Assembly: GCF_001704415.2 (NCBI RefSeq)
Contig: NC_030817.1
Coordinates: forward strand, 35,723,550-35,787,549
Reading direction: 5' to 3'
Length of the DNA: 64,000 nucleotides
Origin: Capra hircus
Lineage: Eukaryota; Chordata; Mammalia; Artiodactyla; Bovidae
Shown: in pieces, positions 38,670 to 50,045 of the stretch
Numbering within the stretch: position 1 is the stretch's first letter
How the letters are laid out: the number at the start of each line of letters is the position of its first letter
Program-made: the position numbers and the translations under genes
Notes under the pieces: model-generated
Databases searched by the model: none
What the model was told of the DNA's origin: nothing
The model's input: only the letters and a program-made list of their open reading frames with translations

Positions 38670-38946
38670 CTGAATATTCATTGGAAGGACCGATGCTGAA
38701 GCTGAAGCTCCAGTACTTTGGCCACCTGATGTGAAGAACTGACTCATTGGAAAAGACCCTGATGTTGGGAAAGATTGAGGGCAGGAAGAGAAGGGGACGA
38801 CAGAGGATGAGATGGCTGGATGGCATCACTGACTCCATGGACATGAGTTTGAGCAATCTCCGGGAGTTGGTAATGGACAGGGAAGCCTGGAGTGCTGCAG
38901 TCCATGGGGTCGCAAAGAGACATGACTGAGAGACTGAACTGAACTG
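38670..38946 (+). mobile_element. BovB 3' fragment, with TSD
   Basis: Sense BovB tail: cctgatgttgggaaagattg, gagatggctggatggcatca, tgcagtccatggggtcgcaa, ending gactgaactgaactga. Flanks aacttacaaatc (38,658-38,669) and aacttaaaaatc (38,947-38,958) are a 12-bp TSD with one mismatch. Confidence 0.93.
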
Positions 38947-39469
38947 AACTTAAAAATCAGAGCTCATAAATGAAGAAATATCATCCCTATTTCTTTTCTG
39001 TATAATATTAAACCTCTTTTAAGGAAAAAATCTTTTCAGAGACTTGGAACTTAATGGTAGGAAAATGCAAATGGAAATAAATATATTAGCCATCATCATG
39101 ATATCAGTACTGTTGCCTATTTTGAGCTTATGTTCTGTAGAAAGTGGTCTTGTGCTCAATTTCATTCTTCAGTAGAAAAAGCTTCTCAAAGAGCTTAATT
39201 TACAACTTGATATTCAAAACATCATCTTCTAATTATCCCAGAGAGCAAGTGAGTGAGTGCTGGGTTATGCCTACCAACTGTGGGGACAGTGGGAATCTAC
39301 AACCACTCTAAATGCAGCAGCCTGAGGTAAGCCATTGTCACTACCATGGAGCAGATCCCTTTAGACAAAAGGATGAGACCCATCTATGTAGAAAGCGTCT
39401 TACTCAGTGACTGGTTGTCTTAGGGGCCTTTTTGATTTTCCAGCTATTTTATAATGGAAGTATGTAATT

Positions 39470-39830
39470 TCCCCCCCAGGTGTTTATTTTTAAATTTCTT
39501 AAACCTACAGAAAATTTCAGAGTACAGCAAACATACATATACCCTTTATCTAGATTGACTATTGTTGACATTTTGCCATAAATGCTTTGTAAAACAGTTT
39601 TTCCGGAACCATTTGAAATATGCAACATGACACTTCACCCCTTGGTACTTCAATATATATCCCCTAAGAATAAAGACATTCTTCTATATAACCACAATAT
39701 CATTATTATAACAAATTTAACAGAAGAATATTATTGCCTAACATGTATTTCATACTAAAATTTCACCCAAAGTGCCCATTAGGCTTTTCCCCCTCAGATC
39801 TAAGATCAATCAAAAGTATTGCATTGTATT
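39470..39830 (-). mobile_element. Old L1 3' fragment
   Basis: cagaaaatttcagagtacag, cctttatctagattgactat, aataaagacattcttctata and tttcacccaaagtgcccatt read as a reverse old L1 3' UTR. Confidence 0.6.
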
Positions 39831-40017
39831 TAGTTAGTAGTAGTACATACTTTAGTTATTAGTATTACATACTAATAAAGAATGAGGAAGAACATCACTC
39901 CCAATCCTAATACCCACAGATGACCCCTGGTAAGTGTGTATGTCATTAGGCTTTTTTTCTGTATATATATTCTTTTTTTATTGTTTTCACATAGGTGTGC
40001 AGTCCAAATTCGTGGTC

Positions 40018-40325
40018 GACAGAGGGTTAAAGGAAAAATACAACAGCCCAAGCCTATAAAGTGCAGCCTTTTGCTGGTAGTATTCCTGTAACCAAAACCA
40101 GTTTCTACCTACTCAGGAACTGTGTCATAAACAGCAAAAACAGATGGAGTGGAAAGTAAACATATTGGAGTCAAAAAGCCAAAAGTTGGTTCTTTGAAAG
40201 ACTGATACATTAGGAAAAAATCAGACAAGATAAATCATTATACAAAGAGAAAAGCATAAATAAGTAATATTAGAAGTAAAAAGGAAATTATTAATGACAA
40301 AATCTACAGATTTTTTTTAAAGTTA
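40018..40325 (+). mobile_element. Old L1 ORF2 fragment
   Basis: aaagccaaaagttggttctt, tgaaagactgatacattagg and aaattattaatgacaaaatc are L1 ORF2 wording, strongly diverged. Confidence 0.55.
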
Positions 40326-40330
40326 AGAAG

Positions 40331-40377
40331 CTTGGGGACTTACCTGGTAGTGCAGTGGATTAAGAATCCACCTGCCA
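40331..40377 (+). mobile_element. Ruminant tRNA-Glu SINE, 5' part (continues at 42,361)
   Basis: ggggacttacctggtagtgc then cagtggattaagaatccacc is the SINE head; the rest resumes after the L1 at 42,361-42,680. Confidence 0.88.
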
Positions 40378-42344
40378 GGATATAAAATTAACACACAGAA
40401 ATCCCTTGCATTCCTATACACTATCAATGAGAAAACAGAAATTAAGGAAACAATTCCATTCACCATTGGAATGAAAAGAATAAAATACTTAGGAATAAAT
40501 CTACCGAAAGAAACAAAAGTTTCTTACAGTTTTCTCTATATATAGAAAACTATAAAACACTGATGAAAGAAATCAAAGGTGACACAAATAGATGGAGAAA
40601 TATACCATGTTCATGGATTGGAAGAATCAATATACTGAAAATGAGTATACTACCCAAAGTAATCTATAGATTCAATGCAATCCCTATCAAGCTACCAACA
40701 GTATTTTTCACAGAACTAGAACAAATAGTTTCACAATTTGTATGGAAATACAAAAACCTCGAATAGCCAAAGCAATCTTGAGAAAGAAGAATGGAACTGT
40801 AGCAATCAACTTGCCTGACTACAGACTCTACTACAAAGCTGCAGTCATCAAGACAGTATGGTACTGGCACAAAGACAGAAATATAGATCAATGGAACAAA
40901 ATAGAAAGCCCAAAGATAAATCCACACACCTATGGACACCTTATCTTTGACAAAGGAGGCAAGAATACACAATGGAGAAAAGACAATCTCTTTTAACAAG
41001 TGGTGCTGGGAAAACTGGTCAACCACTTGTAAAAGAATGAAACTGGAACACTTTCTAACACCATACACAAAAATACACTCAAAATGGATTAAAGATCTAA
41101 ATGTAAGACCAGAAACTAAAACTCCTAGAGGAAAACATTGGCAAAACACTCTGACATAAATCACAGCAGGATCCTCTATGACCCACCTCCTAGAGTAATG
41201 GAAATAAAAGCAAAAATAAACAAACGGGACCTAATTAAACTGAAAAGCTTTTGCACAATGAATGAAACTATAAGCAAGGTGTAAAGACAGCCTTCAGAAT
41301 GGGAGAAAATAATAGCAAACGAAGCAACTGACAAAGAATTAATCTCAAAAATATACAAGCAGCTCCTGCAGCTCAATTCCAGAAAAATAAATGACCCAAT
41401 CAAAAAATGGGCCAAAGAACTAAACAGACATTTCTCCAAAGAAGACATTCAGATGGCTAACAAACACATGAAAAGATGTTCAACATCACTCATTATCAGA
41501 GAAATGCAAATCAAAACCACAATGAGGTACCATCTCACGCCACTCAGAATGGTTGCTATCAAAAAGTCTACAAACAATAAATGCTGGAGAGGGTGTGGAG
41601 AAAAGGGAACCCTCCTACACTGTTGGTAGGAATGCAAACTAGTACAGCCACTATGGAGAACAGTGTGGAGATTCCTTAAAAAACTGGAAATAGAACTGCC
41701 ATATGATCCAGCCATCCCACTCCTGGGCATACACAGAAACCAGAACTGAAAGAGACACATGTACCGCAATGTTCATCACAGCACTGTTTACAATAGCCAG
41801 GACATGGAAGCGACCTACATGTCCATTGGCAGACGAATGTATAAGAAAGCTGTGCTACATGAACACAGTGGAATATTACCCAGCCATTAAAAAGAATGCA
41901 TTTGAATCAGTTCTAATGAGGTAGATGAAATTGGAGCCTATTATACAGAGTAAGTCAGAAAGAAAAATACCAATACAGTACATTAATGCATATATATGGA
42001 ATTTAGAAAGATGGTAACAATGACCCTATATGCAAGACAGCAAAAGAGACACAGATGTATAGAACAGTCTTTTGGACTCTGTGGGAGAAGGCGAGGGGGG
42101 ATGATTTAAGAGAATGGCATTGAAACATGTATATTATCATATGTGAAACATCGCCAGTCCAGGTTTGATGCATGAGACAGGGTTCTCAGGGCTGGTGCAC
42201 TGGGATGACCCTGAGGGATGGGATGTGGAGGGAGGTGGGAGGGGGATTTAGGATGGGAACACATGTACACCCATGGCTGATTCATGTCAATGTATGGCAG
42301 AAACCACTACAATATTGTAAAGTAATTAGCCTCCAATTAAAAAA
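40378..42344 (+). mobile_element. L1 LINE, 5'-truncated, inside a SINE, 16-bp TSD
   Basis: About 2 kb: the C-terminal part of ORF2, the 3' UTR and an A-run. ORF2 is split over several frames (40,563-40,766, 40,742-40,996, 40,932-41,159), so it is inactive. The repeats aagaatccacctgcca (40,362-40,377) and aagaatccacctgtca (42,345-42,360) flank it. It looks less decayed than the L1M pieces nearby. Confidence 0.95.
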
Positions 42345-42360
42345 AAGAATCCACCTGTCA

Positions 42361-42680
42361 ATGCAGGGGACACCAGTTCAATCCCTGGTCTGGGGAAGAT
42401 TCCACAGGCCAGCTGCAGAGAAACTAAGCCTATAGGCTACTGAGCCCACGCTCTGGAGCCCATGGCTGAGCCCATCCTCTGGAGCCTGGGAGCCACAACT
42501 ACTGAGCCTGCATTCTGAAGTTACTGAAGCACTTGCTCCTAGAGCCTGTGCTCTGCAAGAGAGGCCACTGCAATGGAAAGCCCGTGCACCACAACGAAAA
42601 GTAGCCCCTGCTCGCCGCAACTAGAGAAAACCCACTCAAGGCAAAGAAGACCCATTGCAGCCAAAAATAAGTAAGTAAAA
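42361..42680 (+). mobile_element. Ruminant tRNA-Glu SINE, 3' part
   Basis: tcaatccctggtctggggaa, ctactgagcccacgctctgg, ggaaagcccgtgcaccacaa, caactagagaaaacccactc and an A-rich tail. It completes the SINE interrupted by the L1. Confidence 0.9.
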
Positions 42681-42689
42681 ATAAGAGGC

Positions 42690-43100
42690 TTATGATGGTC
42701 AGTTTTATGTGTCAACTGACTAGGCTACCATTGTTATTTAATTAAATTCTAACCTATATTTTGCTATGAAGGTATTTTTATAGAGTGTTTTAAAGTTCAT
42801 GACCAGTTGACTTTAATAGATTATCCTACATAGTCTGTGTGGGTCAGATTCAACAAGTTGAAAGACCGTTAAGAGCAGAACTGAGGCTTCCCTGAGGGAG
42901 AAGAAGAAACCACACCCTAGAAAGCAGCTTCCGCTCATGCCTGAGTTTTTCAGGCTGCTTTTCCTTAAGGTCTACCCTATGATTTAGGGTTTTAGTCCTG
43001 CCTTCTGGCCTTCACAATCATATAAATCAATTCTTGCAATAAATTTCAATATATGTCTCCTACTGGTTCTGTTTCTCTGGTTGAATACTGACTAATTCAA
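42690..43100 (+). repeat. Ancient LTR-like/MER-type repeat
   Basis: Starts tgatggtcagttttatgtgt and ends gttctgtttctctggttgaa then tactgactaattc, a pattern I know from a common old mammalian repeat but cannot name safely. Confidence 0.55.
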
Positions 43101-43139
43101 GACTTTTAAATAGCTTTATGACTATAAAGTGGAAAATTC

Positions 43140-43950
43140 TGATGAACAAGTTTCTATAAAAAAGACCAAAATACTTAGGCATAAATTTAACATATGTGAA
43201 TTATATCTGCAAAGTTGTTATTTAAAAAATTGAATCGCTACAAACTTTCAATTGCAAAATAAATGAGTCGTGGGTATGAATATAATCAATATAGTTCAGC
43301 GTGAATATAGTCAATAACTATGTAACATCTTTGGTGACAGATTGTAACTAGATGTGATCATTTGGAAATTTATAGAAATATCAGATCAGTACATTGTGGA
43401 GGCCTGGCATGCTGCGATTCATGGGGTCGCAGAGTCGGACACGACTAAGCGACTGAACTGAACTGAACTGAACAGTATTACAAGTCAGTTGTACTTCAAA
43501 ACAAACTTATAGAAAAAGAGATCAGATTTGTGGTTTCCAGAGGCAGGGGTAGAGGGGAAGGGAATTGGATGAAGATAGTCAAAAGGTATTAATACAAATT
43601 TCCAGCCCTAGGATAAGTACTAGGTATGTATCTCAAAGTGTTTGACATGACTTAGCGACTGAACAACAACAACAGTGCAAAACATGATATAATTAACACT
43701 ATTGTATGAGATATATGAAAGACAGGAAATCCTGAGTTCTCATCACAAAAATATTTAATTTCTTTTGTATCTGTATAAGATGATCACTGAACTTATATAA
43801 GATCACTGAACTATATAAGATATTCACTGAAATTATTGTGATAATTACTCCATGCTGTATGTGAGTCAAATCATTATGTTTTACACCTTAAATTTACACA
43901 GTACTGTTCATCAGTTATATCTCAATAAAACTGGAAGAAAAAAAAACTGA
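43140..43950 (+). mobile_element. Old L1 fragment interrupted by a BovB/Bov tail
   Basis: tttgtggtttccagaggcag, ggaattggatgaagatagtc and gttatatctcaataaaactg are L1M 3' wording. A short Bov tail (43,395-43,475) and a second scrap (about 43,640-43,675) sit inside. Confidence 0.65.
43395..43475 (+). mobile_element. BovB/Bov-SINE 3' tail, about 80 bp
   Basis: tggcatgctgcgattcatgg, gtcgcagagtcggacacgac, then repeated GAACT units: the shared 3' tail of BovB and Bov-A elements. It matches the BovB consensus I remember closely, so probably young. Confidence 0.88.
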
Positions 43951-44754
43951 CTCAAAGAAATAGAAAATCTAAATAGTCTATAATCAATTTTAAAAGTTAG
44001 TCTATATTTTAAATACTTCTCTGAAAGAAAGTCCCCAGCTGGGTGAATTTAAGAGTCAAGCTCTATCATAGTCAAGTAAAAGTTACAACCATATATTATT
44101 GATATAGCAGCTGTCATTAACCTTGATATCAAAAGCTGACAAGATTAGTTTTAAAAAGGAAAATTGTAAACAAATCTCATTCATGAACATAGAAGAAAAA
44201 TCCTAAGTAAAAATTTTAGTCGGCCAGATCCAACTTTGTGTTTATAAAGATACTATTTAGTTATCCCATTGACTTGATTGCAAGAATATAACATTGATCT
44301 AGCATTAGAAAGTCAGTTAATGTTGATTAAAGGACAAAATTAAAGTATCTTGAATAAAACCATGTATCTTGTTTAAAGGTGTTTGTGCCATTCTGGTTTT
44401 TTCTGACACTTTTTGGAATTAACTTTTTATGTTACTGAACTGTTTCACTCAAGGGCATGTAAACACACTAATGTATTCATATAATGAGGCCAATAATATA
44501 AGCATAAATTTAAACTAATGCTAAACTTTTTAAAAAGAGAAGAATGCTGTTATTCTTTTAATTGTGAATTGTATTTCATTTACTAGAACTCTCTCTTTGG
44601 TTTTCTCCAGGTATATTTTTCTGTCAGATTGTATGTGTATTGTAATTGTATTGTAGATACTTGTTGGTCTCACCAAGAGACCCAGGTTTTCAAGGGAAGG
44701 AACCATGTTGGTGGGGTGATTGGCATAGTCGATACCGTATAATTTTTGGAACTT

Positions 44755-44880
44755 GGTAGGCTTAGGGTTTATATATTTCCTGTACCACTGGAGCTATGTG
44801 ACTGTGGGAACAACTTAACCTCTGTGATTCTGTTCCCTGTGGTCCTTGTAATAGAAATGACAGCGATTTTCTGCTCAGAC
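44755..44880 (+). mobile_element. MIR SINE fragment
   Basis: ggagctatgtgactgtggga, acaacttaacctctgtgatt and ctgttccctg are the MIR core and tail. Confidence 0.55.
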
Positions 44881-45504
44881 CTCCTCAGAGAACCTCATAG
44901 GTCACATCCCCAGAAGGATAGCCACTTATCACTTGCTATCACTTCTCCAGGCCACACCGCACCAGAAGTGCACAACTGACCTCAATATGCAGTAATCCCA
45001 TCTCTCTTCCTGAAATTTGGAATGTGGACACCAAAGCAGAATCAGTTAATCAGAGGAACCGAGCTTCACAGGTATGTAAAAGCATTTGCTGTAGCCATAG
45101 CAGGGGAAAGCTAAAGTTGTGGGTAAGCAGAGAAACAAATGAGCAGAGGAAAACCCTTTTGCTTCTCTAATGAAAACACACAAGTGGGGAAAAAATTAAA
45201 AACAAACAGATGTTGTCACGTAATCATTATCTCAGATGCTTTTGTGGCCCCGATAACAGAAACCTTAGAGAAAGAAGGATGAAGAGTAGCGCTCTAATTC
45301 TTAAAGAATGCTGCAGAGCAGATTAACGGCAAATAAAGTATTCAATGAAAGTTGGAACCTGGCTTCCACGGAGTGTTGTTCCTCTATGAAGACAGATGGT
45401 TTGGAATTGATATAGTTGGTTTTTCTAAAGAGGGAGGAGTATTAATGTGGTTCAATGAGATAGAGACTCTTCATAACATCATTTCACCCTCAAATGTTAT
45501 AGCA

Positions 45505-46420
45505 GCTGATTAAAAATAGTAGCTTGGCATATCTAGAATATATAAAGAACTCGCAAACTCAGCATTAAAGACAAATGTAATCCAATTAGAAATGAACAGA
45601 AGACACAAACACACATTTTCCTAAGAAACGTTTTTCCTAAGAGGATATACAGAAGGCAAACACATGAAAGGATGTTCAAGAGTATTAGCTATTAGAGAAA
45701 TACAAACTGAAACTATAGTGAGATTTCACTCCATACCTATCAGAACAGCAAAGTGAAATATAATGATAACACCAAATGCAAGTAAGGATGCAGAGAAACT
45801 GGGATCACTTGTATTGCTGGTGGGAATGTAAAACTGTACACCCATTTGAGAAAATAGTTTGATAGTTCCTTTCAAAACTAAAAGGAACTTAACTACATGA
45901 CCCTAATTACCCTTTTAAGCACTTATCCCAGAGAAATGAAGGCTTATTTTTGCATGGGAAATAACTTGTACATGACTGTCATAACAGCTTTATTTTTATA
46001 GCACCAAACTGGCAACTACCCACATGTCCCTCAATGACTAAATAATCTCTAGTACTTTCATACCATGCATGACATACTACCCAGTAATAAAAAGGAACAA
46101 ATTACTGATACAAGCAACAATTAGGATTAACTTCAAGAAACTTGAGCTGACTGAAAGAAAGCCAATCTCAAAAGATATTTTGATGCCATTCCACTGCATG
46201 ATTCCATTTATACAACATTCATGAAATAACATAGAGACAGACAATGTATTAGTAGTTGCCAGGGTTAAAGATGGGGAGAGGGGGGATGTGGCTATACAGG
46301 AGTGACAAGAGCAAGTCTTCAGGTGATGGTACAACTGAGTATCTTGATTACGGTGGTGGTTTCACAAGGATTTACTTGTGATAAGATTGCACAGAGGTAC
46401 ACACACACACACAAATAAGT
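45505..46420 (+). mobile_element. Old L1 (L1M-type) fragment
   Basis: gaaaggatgttcaagagtat, ctgggatcacttgtattgct, ggtgggaatgtaaaactgta, acatgtccctcaatgactaa and ttagtagttgccagggttaa trace L1 ORF2 into the 3' UTR. It ends in an (AC)n run at about 46,396-46,414. Confidence 0.8.
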
Positions 46421-46771
46421 CTGTGCTGGTGCAATCTGAATAAGTGTTATAGATTATTTCAGTGTCAATTTCTTGGTTTTGATATTCTATTAATATCACT
46501 TTGTAAGACAGTAATACTGGGAGGGGGGATATCTGAGGATGTCCTACAACTAGAAATGAAAACTTTAATGAGGCATCTCTACCTCGTGGAAGAGAATTCA
46601 TATCCCTGACTCCTAATAGGGATATAAGCTCTTTAAGAGCAAACATGGGTTTTTGTGTATTGTCAAAGCCTGGCACAGTGCCTCTCCTAAACAAGATAAT
46701 CAATATGTTTTTCTTATCAACACTAATAAAGGATTCTGAGTTCACAACTGAGAAACCTGAATGTTTATTTG

Positions 46772-47048
46772 TATGCTGCTTCTGCTAAGTCACTTCAGTT
46801 GTGTCCAACCCTGTGTGATCCCATAGACAGCAGCCCACCAGGCTCCTCTGTCCCTGGGATTCTCCAGGCAAGAATACTGGAGTGGGTTGCCATTTCTTTC
46901 TCCAATGCATGACAGTGAAAAGTGAAAGTGAAGTCGCTCAGTCATGTCCAACTCTTCTCAACCCCATGAACTGTGCCTACCAGGCTCCTCGGTCCATGGG
47001 ATTTTCCAGGCAAGAGTACTGGAGTGGGGTGCCATTGCCTTCTCCAGT
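46772..47048 (-). mobile_element. Bov-A2 SINE (dimeric)
   Basis: Two successive Bov-A units in reverse: tcagttgtgtccaaccctgt with ctccaggcaagaatactgga, then tcgctcagtcatgtccaact with ttttccaggcaagagtactg. The linker carries gtgaaaagtgaaagtgaag. Confidence 0.92.
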
Positions 47049-47099
47049 TTATTTGTGTAGTTATCAGTATACCAAGAAAAGTGCTCATTAGCATTTTGA

Positions 47100-47900
47100 A
47101 GTCATTTTATGATTAATTTGCAGAATAAAGTGGTAATAAGAAAAACAATTTTATTTGAAATGTTCACAAGAATTTGAACATAGTAAACCTCTTCAACTCA
47201 AACATTGACACACAAACAATAAAAAAGATTAAAGAGTATCATCATACATTGTTTTGGCAAAACAAGATGGTCCAAGTTCTTGTCACAAAATATTGCAGAG
47301 TGACATTTTTCCTGTCAAATGACTAACTGGATGAAAATACCACATTTCTTTTGTGTCCTTTGGAATATGTAGGTCACATCGATTATTGAGTTTTGAGAAG
47401 ATTCATCTACAATATATTCATCTGAAAGCTCATAACCTGACCAATTTTGCCATCATTAACAGAGTCTAAGAGTGCTGCTACCTGCCTCTTTGTATTTATC
47501 TTCTGATTCATCTAATAACTTTGAAACATCTTCCTCTATCAATTTCCTTTTATTTGCCACTATGAATGGAAAATGAAAAATTCTGAATTCTCAATTTGTT
47601 CTATGAAATCTTGAAGTGAACCATCAAGATAGTCCCTCTAAGTCTTCTTTTATTCCTTCTTGAAAATGAAGGCAATACTTTGGGCACTATGATAAGAAAA
47701 CTGCAGGATAATATATTTTTAAAAGACAGTGTACCATCTTTTAAGGGATTTCATCATTTTCCATTTTTTGTACAACTTAATTCTTTTTAAAATATAGCTA
47801 GGATAAGTTGGTGTATGATAAGAGTTCCCTAAATGATGAAGTGGCAAAACATGAAGTAAGTAAAATAAGATCAGTAAAATCCCATAATGTATCTTAGATT
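47100..47900 (-). pseudogene. Possible decayed processed pseudogene, unnamed
   Basis: The minus strand of this repeat-free stretch shows protein-like runs in shifting frames: KRKLIEEDVSKLLDESEDK then YKEAGSST (about 47,465-47,565), and YELSDEYIVDESSQ then NSIIDVTY further on, with stops and frameshifts. An AATAAA on the minus strand near 47,150 could be its 3' end, but there is no clear poly(A) tract. I do not recognise the parent gene. It could also be a coincidence or an old repeat; confidence is low. Confidence 0.25.
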
Positions 47901-48590
47901 TATAAAAGTGTCAGTGGCCCATATGGTAATGAATTTTATTTTTAAAAATTCTATATTCCCTTCATTTTGGGGGAAGACCTCTAAGAAGGAAAAAATCATA
48001 AAATAGTACTCCATATAGAGAGTTAGAACTGCCCCAAAAGAAAATTTAAAAACTAGTTTCAGGTCCAGCAGAGCCTGATGTTATTCCATGGGTTAATGAT
48101 GAGTTGTTGCTAACTTGCTTTGGATAATGAGGTTGCAAGGACAGACACTGTTGGTTGCCCACCGAAAAGCCTTCCCCTCTTTTTACTTAGTTTAATGGAA
48201 CCCTCATTTCGCTTTGCAACAGCAACAATGGATGTAAGCCATTCTTCTTTGCCAGCAGCTGGTCTTTGGGTGGCTGTGTTTTAGCCAATGAAATAAGAAG
48301 AAATCTCCTGGGGTGGAGGTAGGCGAGCTTCTTAGAAAGTCTTCCTCTCTGACAAAGAGGAGGAGGTAGTTTTGGCTTCACTTTCCCTGCTGTGTTTGAA
48401 CACTTTATGCTCAGAGCGACAGCAGCCATCTGTGTCTGGGGAGGGCAGACACTGACAACATGCTGAGCATGACTAATGAGAGAGTCGGGAAGAGCCTGAG
48501 CCCTTGATGACATTACAGAGTCCCTGAGCCATCCCTATAATGTCATCTCCAGGATTCTGGTTAAGTGAAACAGTAAGCGTCTGCATCATT
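47900..48590. other. Intergenic, nothing recognised
   Basis: No named repeat. A 108-codon minus-strand open frame (48,187-48,513) has no recognisable domain and is treated as chance. Confidence 0.45.
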
Positions 48591-48596
48591 TAAGCA

Positions 48597-48738
48597 GGTG
48601 GTTCCCATCCTTGGCTGCATTTGAGAATGAGTCCTCTCAACGCCCAAGTCATACCCCAGACCAATGAAATGGGATTTCACCAGGCAGGAGTCAGTTTTCC
48701 TAGGTGATTCTAACATGCAGCCATTTTGAGAGCCACCA
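48597..48738 (+). mobile_element. MER5A hAT transposon
   Basis: Near full length: gtggttcccatccttggctg at one end and taggtgattctaacatgcag then ccattttgagagccac at the other, an inverted-repeat pair. Confidence 0.78.
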
Positions 48739-49179
48739 GGTCAGGCCACTTTTAGCTGGGCATTCCATTTCTGGCAGGAAAAGAAATCCTGCATGATGTA
48801 GTTTCTCATTGAAAACATTTATTTCAGTCAGATAAAACTCAGATTCTCCAAATGGTGAAAAGATCAGAACCAGTTTGTTTTCTCATCAGTTTTGGTTCAT
48901 CCATCTGTGAAATATTCATAACATTGCAGTTAATTTCCACAAGTACTTGGATGACTGGCTGGGACAAATGTACAGTAGCAGTCGTGATGCTAAAAATAAA
49001 AATACTCTCAGAACAACAAAGAAACATGGCTTTACACAACTCTGTTAAGCTGTTTTCCATTCTCTTTGTCTTTATTGTAATTTCCAATTTGCTTTTTTAA
49101 TACTGGTATTTTCTGGCAGAATGGGGTGGTAAGTCTGCTTGGAAGACAGGTGTGTCTTACAGGCAGCAATATCTCTGAG

Positions 49180-50045
49180 TTTCTCAGGTGTAAAGTCATC
49201 AATTGAAACCAAGTCCCCCTAAAACCAAATTCCTCTGAGGAGTTTAAATCCTAAACTTTATTCCCTGTCTTGTCCCCTCTGACCTCAATCCCATGCTGAC
49301 TGAAGTTTATAATCAAACCAGAGTCAAGAGACTAAAATTGCTGCTGTTGATAACATTGTTAATATGCTAAAACGGCTACTGTCAACTTATCACTGACATA
49401 CAGACTCAGATTTTCTCTAGGTCATGGACCACCAGACCAGAGACTCAAAACTGTAGGCATCCTGACTCTCAAAGAAATATCACAAGAAAGACAAATATTG
49501 TATGATACCATTTATATGTGGAGTCCTAAAAAATGATACAAATGAACTTATTTACAAAACAAATATAGACTCGCAGACATAAAGCAATAACCTTTGGTTA
49601 CCGAAGGGGATGGAAGGGTGATGGATAATTTGGGAGTTTAGGATTAACCTATACACATTACTGTATATAAAATGAATAAACAATGGGACCTACTATATAG
49701 CACAGGAAACTATAATCGCTAACTTGTAGTAACCTACAATGGAAAAGAATCTGAAAAATAATATATATGTATAACTGAATCACTTTGCTGTACATTTGAA
49801 ACTGACACAACATTGTAAGTTCACTGTACTTCAATTTTTTTAAAAAATGAAGAGAGAAATGTCACAAGATGACATTTAGCCCGTTTTTTTGTTCTTCCCA
49901 GTAAATCACCCCCCTAACTCAAAGACCAAGTGACAGTGGATCTGAGGCTTGTCTCCACTCGTTTGGCAGCCTGCAATAAACCCTTACCTGCTGCCAACAC
50001 CTGCTATCTGTTTGGTTTTCGGCGCTGCAGGCAAACAATCCCTTG
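49180..50045 (+). mobile_element. Endogenous retrovirus LTR (solo or fragment), split by an L1
   Basis: The 3' part looks like an LTR R/U5 region: a promoter-distal caataaaccctta polyadenylation signal near 49,974, followed by tgtttggttttcggcgctgc. No viral coding genes are seen beside it. An L1 3' end interrupts it at about 49,488-49,854. The 5' edge is uncertain; this is an old, non-coding copy. Confidence 0.5.
49488..49854 (+). mobile_element. L1 3' end inside the LTR, 15-bp TSD
   Basis: Sense L1 3' end: gtatgataccatttatatgt, gggacctactatatagcaca, tgtataactgaatcactttg, tactgtacttcaatttttt-like tail. Flanks agaaatatcacaaga (49,473-49,487) and agaaatgtcacaaga (49,855-49,869) are a 15-bp TSD with one mismatch. 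Confidence 0.88.

Noticed and set aside
40563..41159. L1 ORF2 pieces as a possible active reverse transcriptase
   Set aside because: The element is 5'-truncated, lacks ORF1 and most of ORF2, and the frame is broken at several points.
48187..48513. 108-codon minus-strand open frame
   Set aside because: No domain recognised and composition looks like translated non-coding DNA; no supporting gene signals.
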